A stretch of DNA of 64,000 nucleotides from Synergistetes bacterium ADurb.Bin155 (GTDB taxonomy: Bacteria; Synergistota; Synergistia; Synergistales; Thermovirgaceae). The DNA is taken from assembly GCA_002070395.1 (NCBI GenBank), contig MWDE01000010.1, positions 1 to 64,000 of the forward strand, written 5' to 3'. The position numbers and the translations under genes are program-made. The notes under the pieces are model-generated. The model was given only the letters and a program-made list of their open reading frames with translations. It was not told the origin of the DNA and made no database searches. This document shows positions 41,554 through 50,348 of this stretch, piece by piece; within the stretch, counting starts at the first letter, position 1, and every line of letters starts with the position of its first letter.

Positions 41554-43965
41554 TCACCGCTTTCCCCAAAGGGGGGTGAGCCCTCCCTGGGAGTTCCGTG
41601 AGTAGGGGAGCCACAAAAGACCCAGGAGGGTGAGGTTCATTCCCGAGGCCTTGGGGGTTATGAACTCCTCCTGGATCGCCATCTCGGGCGAATCCACGGG
41701 AATGAGGGCGTTGATCTCCCCCTCCATTGCGACCTCCAGTTCGGCCATTTCCTGTTTGACGGCCTCGGCGGTCTCCCTGGCCCGGGCTACGTCGCCACTC
41801 TCCTTCTGGAGCCGCGCCGCCTTGGAGATGGCGGTCCCCATCCTCGAAGCCGAATAGGTGTTGACCTTCCTGCCGAAGAAGGCACCCGCCAGGGCTGTTC
41901 CGAAGGAAACGGCCGTATCCAGTTTCTTATGCCTGGCCTGCTCGGTCTCCCTCTCGATGGCCTGCTCGGCCCTCATGAGCCGGTTCTGGAGCGTGGTCAG
42001 CCTGGAAGCGTACTTCCGGCGGATCTTCTCGACCTCGGCGTCGCGCATCTCCCGCCTGGCCAGGGCCACCCGGGCCGCGAAGTCGGCCCTCGATTCATCG
42101 GACCTAGCGGTCTCCTTCAGCGAGGGGCAGGTCATGACGGCCAGCCGGGCCTCCTGGGGCAGCCACTTCAGGAACTCCCGCCCCCAACGGGTGTAGGCCT
42201 TCGGATCCAGGGCCGCCGGTGGGGCCTCGGCCATGACCGGCGTAGGGACCCCTTGGGCCAGCCGGGAGGGGTCCTCCTCCAGTTCGAAGGCGTTCCGCCA
42301 GTCCACCGTCACGGGGCCGGCGTCGAACTCCACGGCGAAGGCGTAGTCCCTCGTCTCAGAGATGGATCGCTTCCTGTCGTCAAAATGGACGCTGGCGAAG
42401 GCGCCCAGGAAGGGGGCGTACTCCGCCTCGACCCCCGCCGGAGCGGGCAGGTAGACGGAGTTGACCCCCGAGACCATCACCCTCGACTCGATCGAAGCCT
42501 GGGGCATGGTACCGGCGGCGGGCGCCGTCACCGGCCGGGCCGTCGCAGGAGCCGCCGGGGAGGCTTCATCACCTGCGAGGGTCTTTATCTGCTCCCTCGT
42601 CACGGGCCCCGCCAGGTAGGACATGGCCCACCGGGTCTGAAAGAGGACGGGCCTGTCCTCGTGGACGTTATGCAGAAGGAAGACCCGCTTGCCGAGCCCC
42701 GATATCATCCTGTCGATCTCCTGGAGGGGGAAGCCCTTTTCGGACGCCCCCTTGAGACCCTCGAGGATCCTCGCCTTGTCGCGCTCCGTCTGGAGCCTCC
42801 CGATAAACCAGGTCCCCGTGTTGGCTATGCCCTTGTAGTCGAGGTCCACGGGGTTCTGGGTCGCCAGGAGGATGCCCAGCCCGTAGGCCCTGGCCTGCTT
42901 GAGCAGGGAGAGGAGGACCGTCTTGGAGGGCGGGTTCTTCACCGGCGGGAAAAAGCCGAAGATCTCGTCCATGTAGAGGATGGCCCTCAGGCTCGACGTG
43001 CCGGGCTGGGTCCTGACCCAGCCGAGCACTTCATTCAGAAGCATGGAGACGAAGAACATCCTCTCCCGCTCGGAAAGATGGCTGATGGTGAATATCGATG
43101 CCCTGGGCCTGCCGTCGGGGGCGTAGAGGAACCGTCCCGCATCGAGGGGCTCCCCCTCCATCCAGGGGGCGAAGGAAGGTGCGGCGGCCAGGTGGTTCAG
43201 CTTCAGGGCCAGCTCCATCCTCGCGCCGGTGGGGTAGAAGGTCTCCAGGTCCAGTACGCCGAGGGAACTGAAGGGCGGCAGCTGGATCATCCCGATTAGG
43301 GAGGGTACGTCCAGGGACTCCCCCCGGGACCACTTTTCCTCCAGCACCCTGGAGATGAGGATATGCTCCCGGCTCGTCAGCGGGTCGGCCTCGATCCCGA
43401 TCAGCGCCAGGAGGCTCGAGGCGGTGGTCTGCACTCTCTCCCGGAAGAGGTCCCCGTCGGCCCTGACGGCCTCCGGCGGGGCGTCGAAGGAGCGGAGGAC
43501 GCTGACCATCCTCCCGGCGGTACTCCCCGGGGTGTAGACGGCCAGGTCGACGGACTCCCTCATCTTGTGGATCCTGGCGCCGTCGATGCCCCAATCCCCG
43601 AGGCCCTTCTTCCAGGTCTCGGCGGTCTTCCGGGCGAACTCTTCCGGCGTGAGCCCCTCCCTGGAAGCCTCCTGGGGGCTCACCCAGGGGAGGAAATCCC
43701 CCGGCGCCAGCTCGGGGAAGGTCAAAAGCAAGTTGGGCAGGTCGCCCTTGGGGTCGATGGCTATGACCGGTATCTCGTCGATCAGGGCCTCCTCGATGAG
43801 CGAAATGGCGAGTCCCGTCTTGCCGCTGCCGGTCATCCCGATGATCATGCCGTGGGTGGTGAGGTCCTTGGCATCGTAAAGGAGCAGTTCACCCGTCGCC
43901 GAACCGGTGGTGTCGTCCACCTGTCTACCCAGGTAAAAAGAGCCCATCTTTTCAAAATCCTTCAT
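41554..43965 (-). CDS. HerA-like P-loop ATPase (DUF87/TrwB-related)
   Basis: 803 residues. An N-terminal Walker A (GMTGSGKTGLAISL), Walker B-like (IPVIAIDPKGDL) and a later conserved block (ILYMDEIFGFFPP, LATQNPVDLDYKG, NTGTWFIGRL) mark a HerA/FtsK-type ATPase. The middle contains a Pro/Ala-rich linker (PATARPVTAPAAGTMPQ). The C-terminal third has a coiled coil (RMRAEQAIERETEQARHK-like) and no nuclease motif. HerA relatives translocate DNA, but no NurA partner is adjacent, so the role is unclear. The start ATG follows GGAGG by 9 nt. It is followed by a lipoprotein gene. Confidence 0.82.
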   Translation of the reverse strand: MKDFEKMGSFYLGRQVDDTTGSATGELLLYDAKDLTTHGMIIGMTGSGKTGLAISLIEEALIDEIPVIAIDPKGDLPNLLLTFPELAPGDFLPWVSPQEASREGLTPEEFARKTAETWKKGLGDWGIDGARIHKMRESVDLAVYTPGSTAGRMVSVLRSFDAPPEAVRADGDLFRERVQTTASSLLALIGIEADPLTSREHILISRVLEEKWSRGESLDVPSLIGMIQLPPFSSLGVLDLETFYPTGARMELALKLNHLAAAPSFAPWMEGEPLDAGRFLYAPDGRPRASIFTISHLSERERMFFVSMLLNEVLGWVRTQPGTSSLRAILYMDEIFGFFPPVKNPPSKTVLLSLLKQARAYGLGILLATQNPVDLDYKGIANTGTWFIGRLQTERDKARILEGLKGASEKGFPLQEIDRMISGLGKRVFLLHNVHEDRPVLFQTRWAMSYLAGPVTREQIKTLAGDEASPAAPATARPVTAPAAGTMPQASIESRVMVSGVNSVYLPAPAGVEAEYAPFLGAFASVHFDDRKRSISETRDYAFAVEFDAGPVTVDWRNAFELEEDPSRLAQGVPTPVMAEAPPAALDPKAYTRWGREFLKWLPQEARLAVMTCPSLKETARSDESRADFAARVALARREMRDAEVEKIRRKYASRLTTLQNRLMRAEQAIERETEQARHKKLDTAVSFGTALAGAFFGRKVNTYSASRMGTAISKAARLQKESGDVARARETAEAVKQEMAELEVAMEGEINALIPVDSPEMAIQEEFITPKASGMNLTLLGLLWLPYSRNSQGGLTPLWGKR

Positions 43966-43999
43966 TGGCTCCCACCTCCTCTGGTAGAAGTATAAACGG

Positions 44000-44605
44000 T
44001 TACAGTATTCCGGCCACCCCCGCGGCGGTCCACACCAGCAAGAGGGAAAAGCCCAGGTTGATGATCCTGTGATGGAGGGGGTTCTGCAGGAAACGATGGA
44101 TGCCGAGACCGAAGAAGGCCCAGGCCATGATCGAGGTGAACCCTATAGCGGCGACCAGGGCGGCCGACAGTAAAACCGGGGTCGGCCGGGCGAGGATGGG
44201 TCCCAGGAAGGCGGTATAGAGGGTGATCGAGAAGAGGATGGACTTAGGGTTAGCGAACTGGAGCACGAACCCCTTGGCGAAGCCCCTCATGGGCTCCCCG
44301 CCCCCCATGCCCCCCTGGCCCTCGCTCCGGGCGATGCCGTAGGCCAGCCAGAGGATGTAGGCGGCACCTACCCACCTAAGGTACCCCTCGAGCGCGGGGA
44401 GGGCGCTTATGAGCGCCCCCGAGAAAGCCCCCGCGAGCAGGAGGACGACGAAAAAACCCATGCCTATGCCCAGGAGGTAACCCCAGGTCCGCCTCATACC
44501 CCACCGGGCCGCGGCGGCGGCGCAGCTGATGTTGTTCGGCCCCGGCGTGAAGGTGGTGACGAACACGTAGGGGATCAGGGCGACGAAGTTTATCTCTTCC
44601 AGCAT
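44000..44605 (-). CDS. LysE/RhtB-family amino-acid exporter
   Basis: 201 residues, about six membrane helices. The family N-terminus FTPGPNNISCAAAAARWGMR is present, with FAKGFVLQFANPKSILF in the middle. It exports amino acids such as lysine, threonine or homoserine; the substrate here is unknown. The ATG follows GGGAGAGGAA. It is 34 nt upstream of the HerA-like gene and about 60 nt downstream of the racemase-family gene on the same strand, so a shared transcript is possible. Confidence 0.9.
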   Translation of the reverse strand: MLEEINFVALIPYVFVTTFTPGPNNISCAAAAARWGMRRTWGYLLGIGMGFFVVLLLAGAFSGALISALPALEGYLRWVGAAYILWLAYGIARSEGQGGMGGGEPMRGFAKGFVLQFANPKSILFSITLYTAFLGPILARPTPVLLSAALVAAIGFTSIMAWAFFGLGIHRFLQNPLHHRIINLGFSLLLVWTAAGVAGIL

Positions 44606-44664
44606 TTCCTCTCCCGGCCTTTCCCTAATCTATTACCCCCGGGCTTGCCCGCCCGGTGCGTTCC

Positions 44665-45669
44665 TTACAGCAGGAAACCCGAGCCCATCTCGTCGTTCTT
44701 CTGCTGCAGCAGGAAGTTGAAACCGGTGATACTCGCCCGTCCCCTGATGAAGGGGAGGATCGTTTCAAAACCGCCGATCTTGGGGCCCGGCTCGTAATGG
44801 CCGTGGAAGACGCTCCCGGCGACGCTCTCGTGATCGAAGACCTCCCCCGGTTTCAGAAGGCCCTTCGCGGCCAGCAGCGCCATCTTGGCGCAGGTCCCAG
44901 TCCCGCAGGGCGACCGGTCTACATTGCTCTCCCCGAAGACGACGCAGTTCTTCGTGGGTTTGCCTGGCCGTTCCAGGGCGAACTCGGTCAGGCCGATGAA
45001 GTCTAGGTGCCTCTCGGTGGGGTGCTGCACCTTCACGACGCGGTTGGCCTCGCGGAGTATCTCGAGCCCCAGTGAGAGCAGCCGGGGCACCTCGTTCCTC
45101 TCCAGGGTGAGGCCCATCTCCTCGGCGTGGACGATGGCGAAGAAGTTGCCGCCGAAGGAGACGTCCATGTGGATCTTCTTCCCGCCCAGGGAGGGGATGG
45201 CCAGTTCCACGTCCCGCTTGAAGACGAAGGCCGGGACGTTGGCCAGGGTTATATCGCCCACTCTCCCGTCATTGACTTCCACCTTGAGTCGGATCTGCCC
45301 AGCCGGGGAGTCGAGGACCACCTCGGTGTAGGGTTCCGTCCTGGGCACCATGCCCAGTTCGACCAGGGCGTGGGCCGTGCCTATGGAGCCGTGCCCGCAC
45401 ATGGTGACCCCGTCGCCGGAATCCATGAATATAACGCCGTAGTGAGAGTCCTCCCTCTCGGGGGAGGTCAGGAAGGCACCGAACATGTCGCTGTGACCCC
45501 GGGGCTCGTGCATGACGAAGTCGCGGAAATCTCCCATCTCATTCTTCATGTAGGCCCATCTCTCGCTCATGGTCTTGCCGGGGATGTAGGGTCCTCCGCC
45601 GATGATTATCCTCGTGGGTTCGCCCCCGGTATGGGTGTCTACTACTGCTGTGGCACGGGTCAGTTCCAT
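44665..45669 (-). CDS. Proline racemase / 4-hydroxyproline 2-epimerase family
   Basis: 334 residues, PLP-independent. The two catalytic Cys are visible: VTMCGHGSIGTA (about residue 90) and RSPCGTGTCAKMALLA (about residue 255). The extra Cys in GTGTCAK and VDTHTGGEPTRI are family signatures. It interconverts L- and D-proline or trans-4-hydroxy-L-proline and cis-4-hydroxy-D-proline; both catalytic residues being Cys does not decide between them. The start is ATG 45669, because AAGGAG is 9 nt away and an earlier ATG touches it. It is divergent from a DAO-family oxidoreductase, which suggests a joint pathway. Confidence 0.9.
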   Translation of the reverse strand: MELTRATAVVDTHTGGEPTRIIIGGGPYIPGKTMSERWAYMKNEMGDFRDFVMHEPRGHSDMFGAFLTSPEREDSHYGVIFMDSGDGVTMCGHGSIGTAHALVELGMVPRTEPYTEVVLDSPAGQIRLKVEVNDGRVGDITLANVPAFVFKRDVELAIPSLGGKKIHMDVSFGGNFFAIVHAEEMGLTLERNEVPRLLSLGLEILREANRVVKVQHPTERHLDFIGLTEFALERPGKPTKNCVVFGESNVDRSPCGTGTCAKMALLAAKGLLKPGEVFDHESVAGSVFHGHYEPGPKIGGFETILPFIRGRASITGFNFLLQQKNDEMGSGFLL

Positions 45670-45753
45670 GTGATCCATCTCCTTTCAGTCGTCCTGGGGA
45701 ATGCAGATCCCGATTATAGGCGGTATTGTACCAGCAACGGCGAGGGGCGGCAT

Positions 45754-45782
45754 TTGACTGGAGGACGGGTAGAAAATAGAAT
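45754..45782 (+). promoter_or_regulatory. Promoter of the DAO-family gene (TTGACT-N17-TAGAAT)
   Basis: -35 TTGACT and -10 TAGAAT with 17-nt spacing lie about 90 nt before the GTG start, in the 200-nt divergent region. Confidence 0.6.
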
Positions 45783-45869
45783 CTGTTCAAAGGTCCAGAG
45801 CATTATATCCGGGGACCGGCGGCGGGGCAACGGCCGGTCTTCACTCTCTCGCGAAAGGGGTCGGGCGGG

Positions 45870-47015
45870 GTGGGTCGTTCAACAGCGGACGTGGCGATAA
45901 TCGGTGGCGGGGTACACGGCTGTTCCATTGCCTGGCACCTGGGGAAAAGAGGGGTGAAGGCGGTTCTCTTCGAGAGGGATTATATATCCTCCGGATCGAG
46001 CGGCCGCAGCGCGGCGGGCCTCAGGTACCAGTTCGGCACCGAGGTCAATTGCAGGCTGGCCCGGTACAACATGGAGAAGATCCCCCAACTCCAGGAGGAA
46101 CTGGGCTTCAAGGCCGACCTGGAATACGACCCCGCCGGCTACCTTTGGATAGCCTACAGCGAGACCCAGCTGGAACAGCTGAAAAAGAACGTGGCACTCC
46201 AGAACTCCCTGGGCGTCGGTTCCGTCATCCTCGACCCCGACGGAATAAAGGAGGTGGCCCCGGGGCTGGACGTGAGGGGCATGCTCGGCGCCAGTTTCAA
46301 CGAGAAGGACGGCCACGTTAACCCCCACGCCATGAACTACGCCTACGCCGACGCCGCCAGGGGCCTCGGGGTGGACATCAGGACCGGGACGTCCGTCACG
46401 GGCCTTCTCGTCGACGGCCATAGGGTCCGGGGCGTCAGGACCGAGAGGGGGGACTGGGAGACGGGGGCCGTCATCTGCGCCGTCAACGCCTGGTCCAGGG
46501 AGGTCTGCGGGTGGTGCGGCCTGGACGTGCCCGTGACGCCGGAGCGCCACCAGATCCTCGTCACCGAGCCGGTGGAGAGGATGAAGCACCCCATGACCCT
46601 CTGCCTCGACGACGGGTGCTACTGGAAGCAGTGCCCCAACGGCACCTTCATGTTCGGCTGGGATAACCCCGAGGAGAAAAAGGACACCAGTTTCGAGTCA
46701 TCCTGGCAGTTCCCCGAGGAAGTCTCGAAAAGGGTGCTCGCCAAGATGCCCTGTCTGGCCGGCGTCCGCGTCGTCCGCCAGTGGACGGGCCCTTACGCCG
46801 TGACCCCCGACGAGCAGGCCATCATGGGCAGGACACCGGTGGAGAACTTCTTCTTCGTCGGCGGGTGGAGCGGCCACGGCCTGCAGTTCGCGCCCTCCTC
46901 GGGGAGGATCATGTCCGAGATAGTCCTGGGCGAGGAACCCTTCCTTGACGTCAGCTGCTTCCGCTTCAGTCGGTTCGAGGAGGGCTGCCTCTACCCGGAA
47001 CCGGCCTGTATCTGA
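45870..47015 (+). CDS. FAD-dependent oxidoreductase, DAO family (D-imino-acid dehydrogenase-like)
   Basis: 381 residues. The FAD Rossmann motif is VAIIGGGVHGCSIAWHLGKRG, with ERDYISSGSSGRSAAGLR and the C-terminal FFVGGWSGHGLQFAPSSGRI of the glycine oxidase/sarcosine oxidase beta group. Such proteins oxidise secondary amines or D-amino acids and hand electrons to a partner or quinone. The divergent neighbour, a proline racemase/hydroxyproline epimerase, suggests D-proline or cis-4-hydroxy-D-proline as substrate (inference). No alpha or gamma subunit is beside it. The start GTG 45870 is weakly supported. Confidence 0.85.
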   Translation: MGRSTADVAIIGGGVHGCSIAWHLGKRGVKAVLFERDYISSGSSGRSAAGLRYQFGTEVNCRLARYNMEKIPQLQEELGFKADLEYDPAGYLWIAYSETQLEQLKKNVALQNSLGVGSVILDPDGIKEVAPGLDVRGMLGASFNEKDGHVNPHAMNYAYADAARGLGVDIRTGTSVTGLLVDGHRVRGVRTERGDWETGAVICAVNAWSREVCGWCGLDVPVTPERHQILVTEPVERMKHPMTLCLDDGCYWKQCPNGTFMFGWDNPEEKKDTSFESSWQFPEEVSKRVLAKMPCLAGVRVVRQWTGPYAVTPDEQAIMGRTPVENFFFVGGWSGHGLQFAPSSGRIMSEIVLGEEPFLDVSCFRFSRFEEGCLYPEPACI

Positions 47016-47058
47016 ACGGCATCGGGGCCGAGAGGGGCTGTCCCCGCCCTCGGCACGG

Positions 47059-47952
47059 TCATGCCTGGACGGACACCTTGCCAGCCCTTCCCGGTATGGC
47101 CCTCTGGACCACATCCATCACCGGGAGAGATCCCTTTTCGAGGCGCCTTAACGCCTCCCCTGTGCTGGTGATACCGACCCCGAGTTCGAGGCACCGGTCG
47201 AGCAGCTCCTCGAACAGGCCGGACCTGGAGCCCCCTTCCATCTCGGCGTGGACCGTGTGGACATTCAGCCCCGTCCCCATGAGGCCGAGCAGGTGGGAGT
47301 TCAGGTTGCTACCGTCGATTCCGGACCTACCCAGGAGTTCGTCCATAGTGGGCAGTGTCGTGGGGACCTGGGGGGTAATAAAGACCCTTCCCTCCATCCT
47401 GGGGATGAAGGGGGAAACGCCCCGGGTGTCGCTGCAGTAGTCGAAGCCGTACCGGTCCTGCATTGCCAGGCTTGAGGCCGTCGCCTTCCAGGCCGGGGCG
47501 GCGCAGCAGCGGGGCTCCCTGCCGGAAAGATCCCGGAACATCTCGAAGGCCCTGTCGAAGTGTTCCCTGATCATGGCCTTGGGCATACGGTCGAGCTTAT
47601 CCTGCCACGTCACGTGGTCCCAGGCGTGAATACCACCCTCGTGCCCCTCCGACAGGACGCGGCGGAAGATCCCGGGGTCCCGCGGCACGATCAGCGGCGC
47701 CGGAAGCAGCGTGCCGTAGAGCATGGTCTTCAGGCCGTAGGTGCCGGGCGCGTCGGTGCGGAGCATCTTGCCGATGAAACCCTTGCGGAAAACGCGCCTG
47801 AGGGCCCTGCCCGAATTATCGGGCCCGAAGGAGAAAAAGAAGGAAGCCCGGAGGTCCCGCCTCCCGAGGATGTCAAGGAGCCTGGGGACGCCCTCCAGGT
47901 AGCCCTTGAGGGTATCGACGTCGACCTTTATCGCGAGGGTCTTTCTCTCCAC
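47059..47952 (-). CDS. arnD: ArnD-like 4-deoxy-4-formamido-L-arabinose-phosphoundecaprenol deformylase
   Basis: 297 residues, polysaccharide-deacetylase (NodB) fold. Family hallmarks of ArnD are KVDVDTLKGYLEGVPRLLDI, ASFFFSFGPDNSGRAL, HAWDHVTWQ (metal His), CCAAPAWKATASSL and SDTRGVSPFIP. It removes the formyl group from undecaprenyl-phosphate-L-Ara4FN so that ArnT can transfer the sugar. GTG 47952 is chosen, with GGGGGAG 5 nt upstream and matching the family N-terminus; the frame extends further up. It is about 4 kb away from the other arn genes, near the cluster but not in it. Confidence 0.85.
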   Translation of the reverse strand: MERKTLAIKVDVDTLKGYLEGVPRLLDILGRRDLRASFFFSFGPDNSGRALRRVFRKGFIGKMLRTDAPGTYGLKTMLYGTLLPAPLIVPRDPGIFRRVLSEGHEGGIHAWDHVTWQDKLDRMPKAMIREHFDRAFEMFRDLSGREPRCCAAPAWKATASSLAMQDRYGFDYCSDTRGVSPFIPRMEGRVFITPQVPTTLPTMDELLGRSGIDGSNLNSHLLGLMGTGLNVHTVHAEMEGGSRSGLFEELLDRCLELGVGITSTGEALRRLEKGSLPVMDVVQRAIPGRAGKVSVQA

Positions 47953-48090
47953 CGTCACTCCCCCTTTAACAAGCCGGGTCCGACCCCGGGTGTTCCCCGC
48001 TTCCATGATGACTCGGCCGGACCCCGGAGCCGCTCCCTCCCTTGAATCCTAGATGGTAATCCCCTTGCCGTAAACCTCAAAGGCCCCCAC

Positions 48091-48112
48091 GGGGCGGTTT
48101 ACGAACCGCCCC
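48091..48112. other. GC-rich hairpin in the arnD/phosphoesterase gap
   Basis: A perfect 9-bp stem GGGGCGGTT / AACCGCCCC with a TACG loop, without a T-run. It lies in the 206-nt divergent gap between arnD and the metallophosphoesterase gene. The role is unknown. Confidence 0.4.
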
Positions 48113-48158
48113 CTACGGCTTATGATCGGTAACTGAAGGTCCATCTACAGGAGGTTCT

Positions 48159-49301
48159 ATGAGGCTTTCCCCGTTCCTTTCCTTTTTCGGCGTCGCCCTC
48201 GGTGTCTACGGGGCGGCAAACCTCTTCATATGGTTTCACCTCGCCAGGGTCGTCCCCTACCTCGGGGCCTTCAAGGCGCCCGTCGTCATCGCTTTCTGGG
48301 CCCTCGCGGCGGCCTTCCCTGCGGGGAGGGTCGGCGGCGCCTTTTGCCGCTGCGCCCTGACGGACCAGCTCACCATCCTGGGGTCGTGGTACCTGGGTTT
48401 CATGGTCTACGTCCTTCTCCTCCTGGTCCTTGTCGATGCCCTCCGGCTGGCCGACCACTGGGTCAGGGTCGTTCCGCGCTCCCTCGCCGGGGGCCGGGGG
48501 GCCCTGGCCGCCTTCTGGGCGGTCCTCCTCCTGTCGGCGGCCGTCGTCGCGGCGGGGCGGTGGAACGCCCGGAACCCCGTGGTGAGGGAGTATGACCTGG
48601 CCCTTAAAGGGATGCCCAGGGAGGCCCCTCTGAGGGTGGCCGTGGCCTCGGACCTCCACGTGGGTCTCCTGGTGAGGAACCACTGGCTGGCCGACATTAT
48701 CGATACAGTCAACTCGACCGGCCCCGACGTGGTGCTCCTCGTGGGGGACATCGTCGACTCCGATGTAACCCGTGCCCAGGAGGAGGACCTTCCGGGGCAA
48801 CTGGAAAAACTGTCGGCGCCCCTGGGTGTTTTCGCCGTCCTCGGCAACCACGAATTTTACTCCGGGGCCGAAGAGGCGGCCCGATCCTTCGCCGAGGGAG
48901 GCGTGACCGTCCTGAGGGACCGGTCGGTGGTGATCGATGGGGCCTTTACCCTGGCGGGCCGCGACGACCGCACAGCTTCCCTGCTTGGGTCGACCCGTAA
49001 ATCCCTAAAAACCATTGAGGGGGTCGGCGGGGAGCTCCCGGTGATCGTGATGGACCACACCCCCAACGACCTCGGCGAGGCGGAGGAAGCCGGCGTGGCC
49101 CTCCAGGTCTCCGGCCATACCCACCGGGGGCAGCTCTGGCCCTTTAACTTCATCACCTCGAGGTTGTTCGAGCAGGACTGGGGTTTCCTGGAAAAGGGCG
49201 GCACCCTCTTTTACGTCTCCTGCGGCGTCGGCGCCTGGGGGCCGCCCATAAGGACCTCGAGCCGCCCCGAGGTGGTTGTGTTAAATATCAGTTTCGAATA
49301 G
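48159..49301 (+). CDS. Membrane-anchored metallophosphoesterase (YkuE-like)
   Basis: 380 residues. The N-terminal third has four to five hydrophobic helices; the C-terminal domain is a calcineurin-like phosphoesterase. Metal motifs are VASDLHVGL, LVGDIVDSD, VLGNHEFYSG, VMDHTPND and SGHTHRGQLWP. Homologues are outward-facing and act on lipid or cell-envelope phosphates; a lipid A/undecaprenyl role would fit the neighbours but is inferred. The ATG follows AGGAGG by 4 nt. It is 37 nt upstream of the epimerase gene on the same strand. Confidence 0.85.
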   Translation: MRLSPFLSFFGVALGVYGAANLFIWFHLARVVPYLGAFKAPVVIAFWALAAAFPAGRVGGAFCRCALTDQLTILGSWYLGFMVYVLLLLVLVDALRLADHWVRVVPRSLAGGRGALAAFWAVLLLSAAVVAAGRWNARNPVVREYDLALKGMPREAPLRVAVASDLHVGLLVRNHWLADIIDTVNSTGPDVVLLVGDIVDSDVTRAQEEDLPGQLEKLSAPLGVFAVLGNHEFYSGAEEAARSFAEGGVTVLRDRSVVIDGAFTLAGRDDRTASLLGSTRKSLKTIEGVGGELPVIVMDHTPNDLGEAEEAGVALQVSGHTHRGQLWPFNFITSRLFEQDWGFLEKGGTLFYVSCGVGAWGPPIRTSSRPEVVVLNISFE

Positions 49302-49338
49302 AATTCCACCAGGCAGCGACTATCGGTGGAGGTGAACC

Positions 49339-50340
49339 ATGTCCAGGTACGAAGAGCTTCGCGGGAGTCTTCCCTCTACGCCGTTGAGGTGGGTCGTGAC
49401 CGGCGGCGCAGGTTTCATCGGCTCCCACCTCGCCGACGCCCTCCTGGCCCTGGGGCAGAGCGTCGTCGTCCTTGACAACTTCCTCACCGGGAGGGAGTCG
49501 AACCTCGAGGCGGCCTGCCGGCATTCTTTCGGTCAAGATCCTTCCTTCCGCCTCCTTAAGGGCGACATAAGGGACATGGAGCAGTGCCGGGAGGCCTGCC
49601 GTGGCGCCGACGTCGTCCTCCACCACGCCGCCCTAGTATCGGTGCCACGGTCCTTCCAGGAACCCCACATGAACAACTCCTGCAACATCACGGGCTTCCT
49701 CAACATGCTGACGGCGGCCCAGGACGCGGGGGTGCGATCCTTCGTCTTCGCCTCCTCCGCCGCGGTCTACGGGCGCCAGCCCGAGGGGCCCATTGGGGAG
49801 GACGCCCCTCTCGGCCCCCTCTCACCCTACGCCGTCGCCAAGCAGGCGAACGAACTCTACGCCTCGGTGCTTTCCGGCGGCATGAGGGCCACCGGCCTCC
49901 GGTACATGAACGTCTTCGGGCCGAGGCAGGATCCGGGGAGCCCCTACTCGGGAGTCATATCAATTTGGTCCCGGTGCCTGCTGGAGGGAAAAACGCCGGT
50001 GGTCAACGGCGACGGTAAGACCACGAGGGATTTCATCTATGTCGATGACGTGGTGCAGGCCAACATCCTCGCCGCGCTGCGGGAGGATCCCAAGGGCGGA
50101 GCCTCCCTCTTCAACATAGGGACGGGGCGGGCCGTGTCGCTGATCGAACTCCTCTCGGCGCTCCTCGCGGCGTCGGGGAAGGCGGGCGAGGGCGTCGAGC
50201 CCCGTTATGAACCGGAGAGGGAGGGGGACATAAGGCACTCCCAGGCCGACATCACCCTGGCCAAGTCCCTCCTGGGTTTCGAACCCCGATACACCCTCGA
50301 GGAGGGCCTTGCCCGGACAGTAGGGTCCATGAGGCCCTGA
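49339..50340 (+). CDS. NAD-dependent sugar-nucleotide epimerase (WbpP/GalE-like)
   Basis: 333 residues, SDR extended type. The NAD-binding motif is VTGGAGFIGSHLADALLALG, with ILDNFLTG-like LDNFLTGRESN, the catalytic Ser in FASSAAVYG, and Tyr-Lys in SPYAVAKQANE. It resembles UDP-GlcNAc 4-epimerase WbpP rather than plain GalE (RSFQEPHMNN, then NGDGKTTRDFIYVDD). It would supply a hexose nucleotide for envelope polysaccharide. It is convergent with the phosphomannomutase-like gene, with 8 nt between stops. Confidence 0.85.
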   Translation: MSRYEELRGSLPSTPLRWVVTGGAGFIGSHLADALLALGQSVVVLDNFLTGRESNLEAACRHSFGQDPSFRLLKGDIRDMEQCREACRGADVVLHHAALVSVPRSFQEPHMNNSCNITGFLNMLTAAQDAGVRSFVFASSAAVYGRQPEGPIGEDAPLGPLSPYAVAKQANELYASVLSGGMRATGLRYMNVFGPRQDPGSPYSGVISIWSRCLLEGKTPVVNGDGKTTRDFIYVDDVVQANILAALREDPKGGASLFNIGTGRAVSLIELLSALLAASGKAGEGVEPRYEPEREGDIRHSQADITLAKSLLGFEPRYTLEEGLARTVGSMRP

Positions 50341-50348
50341 CCTCCCGG

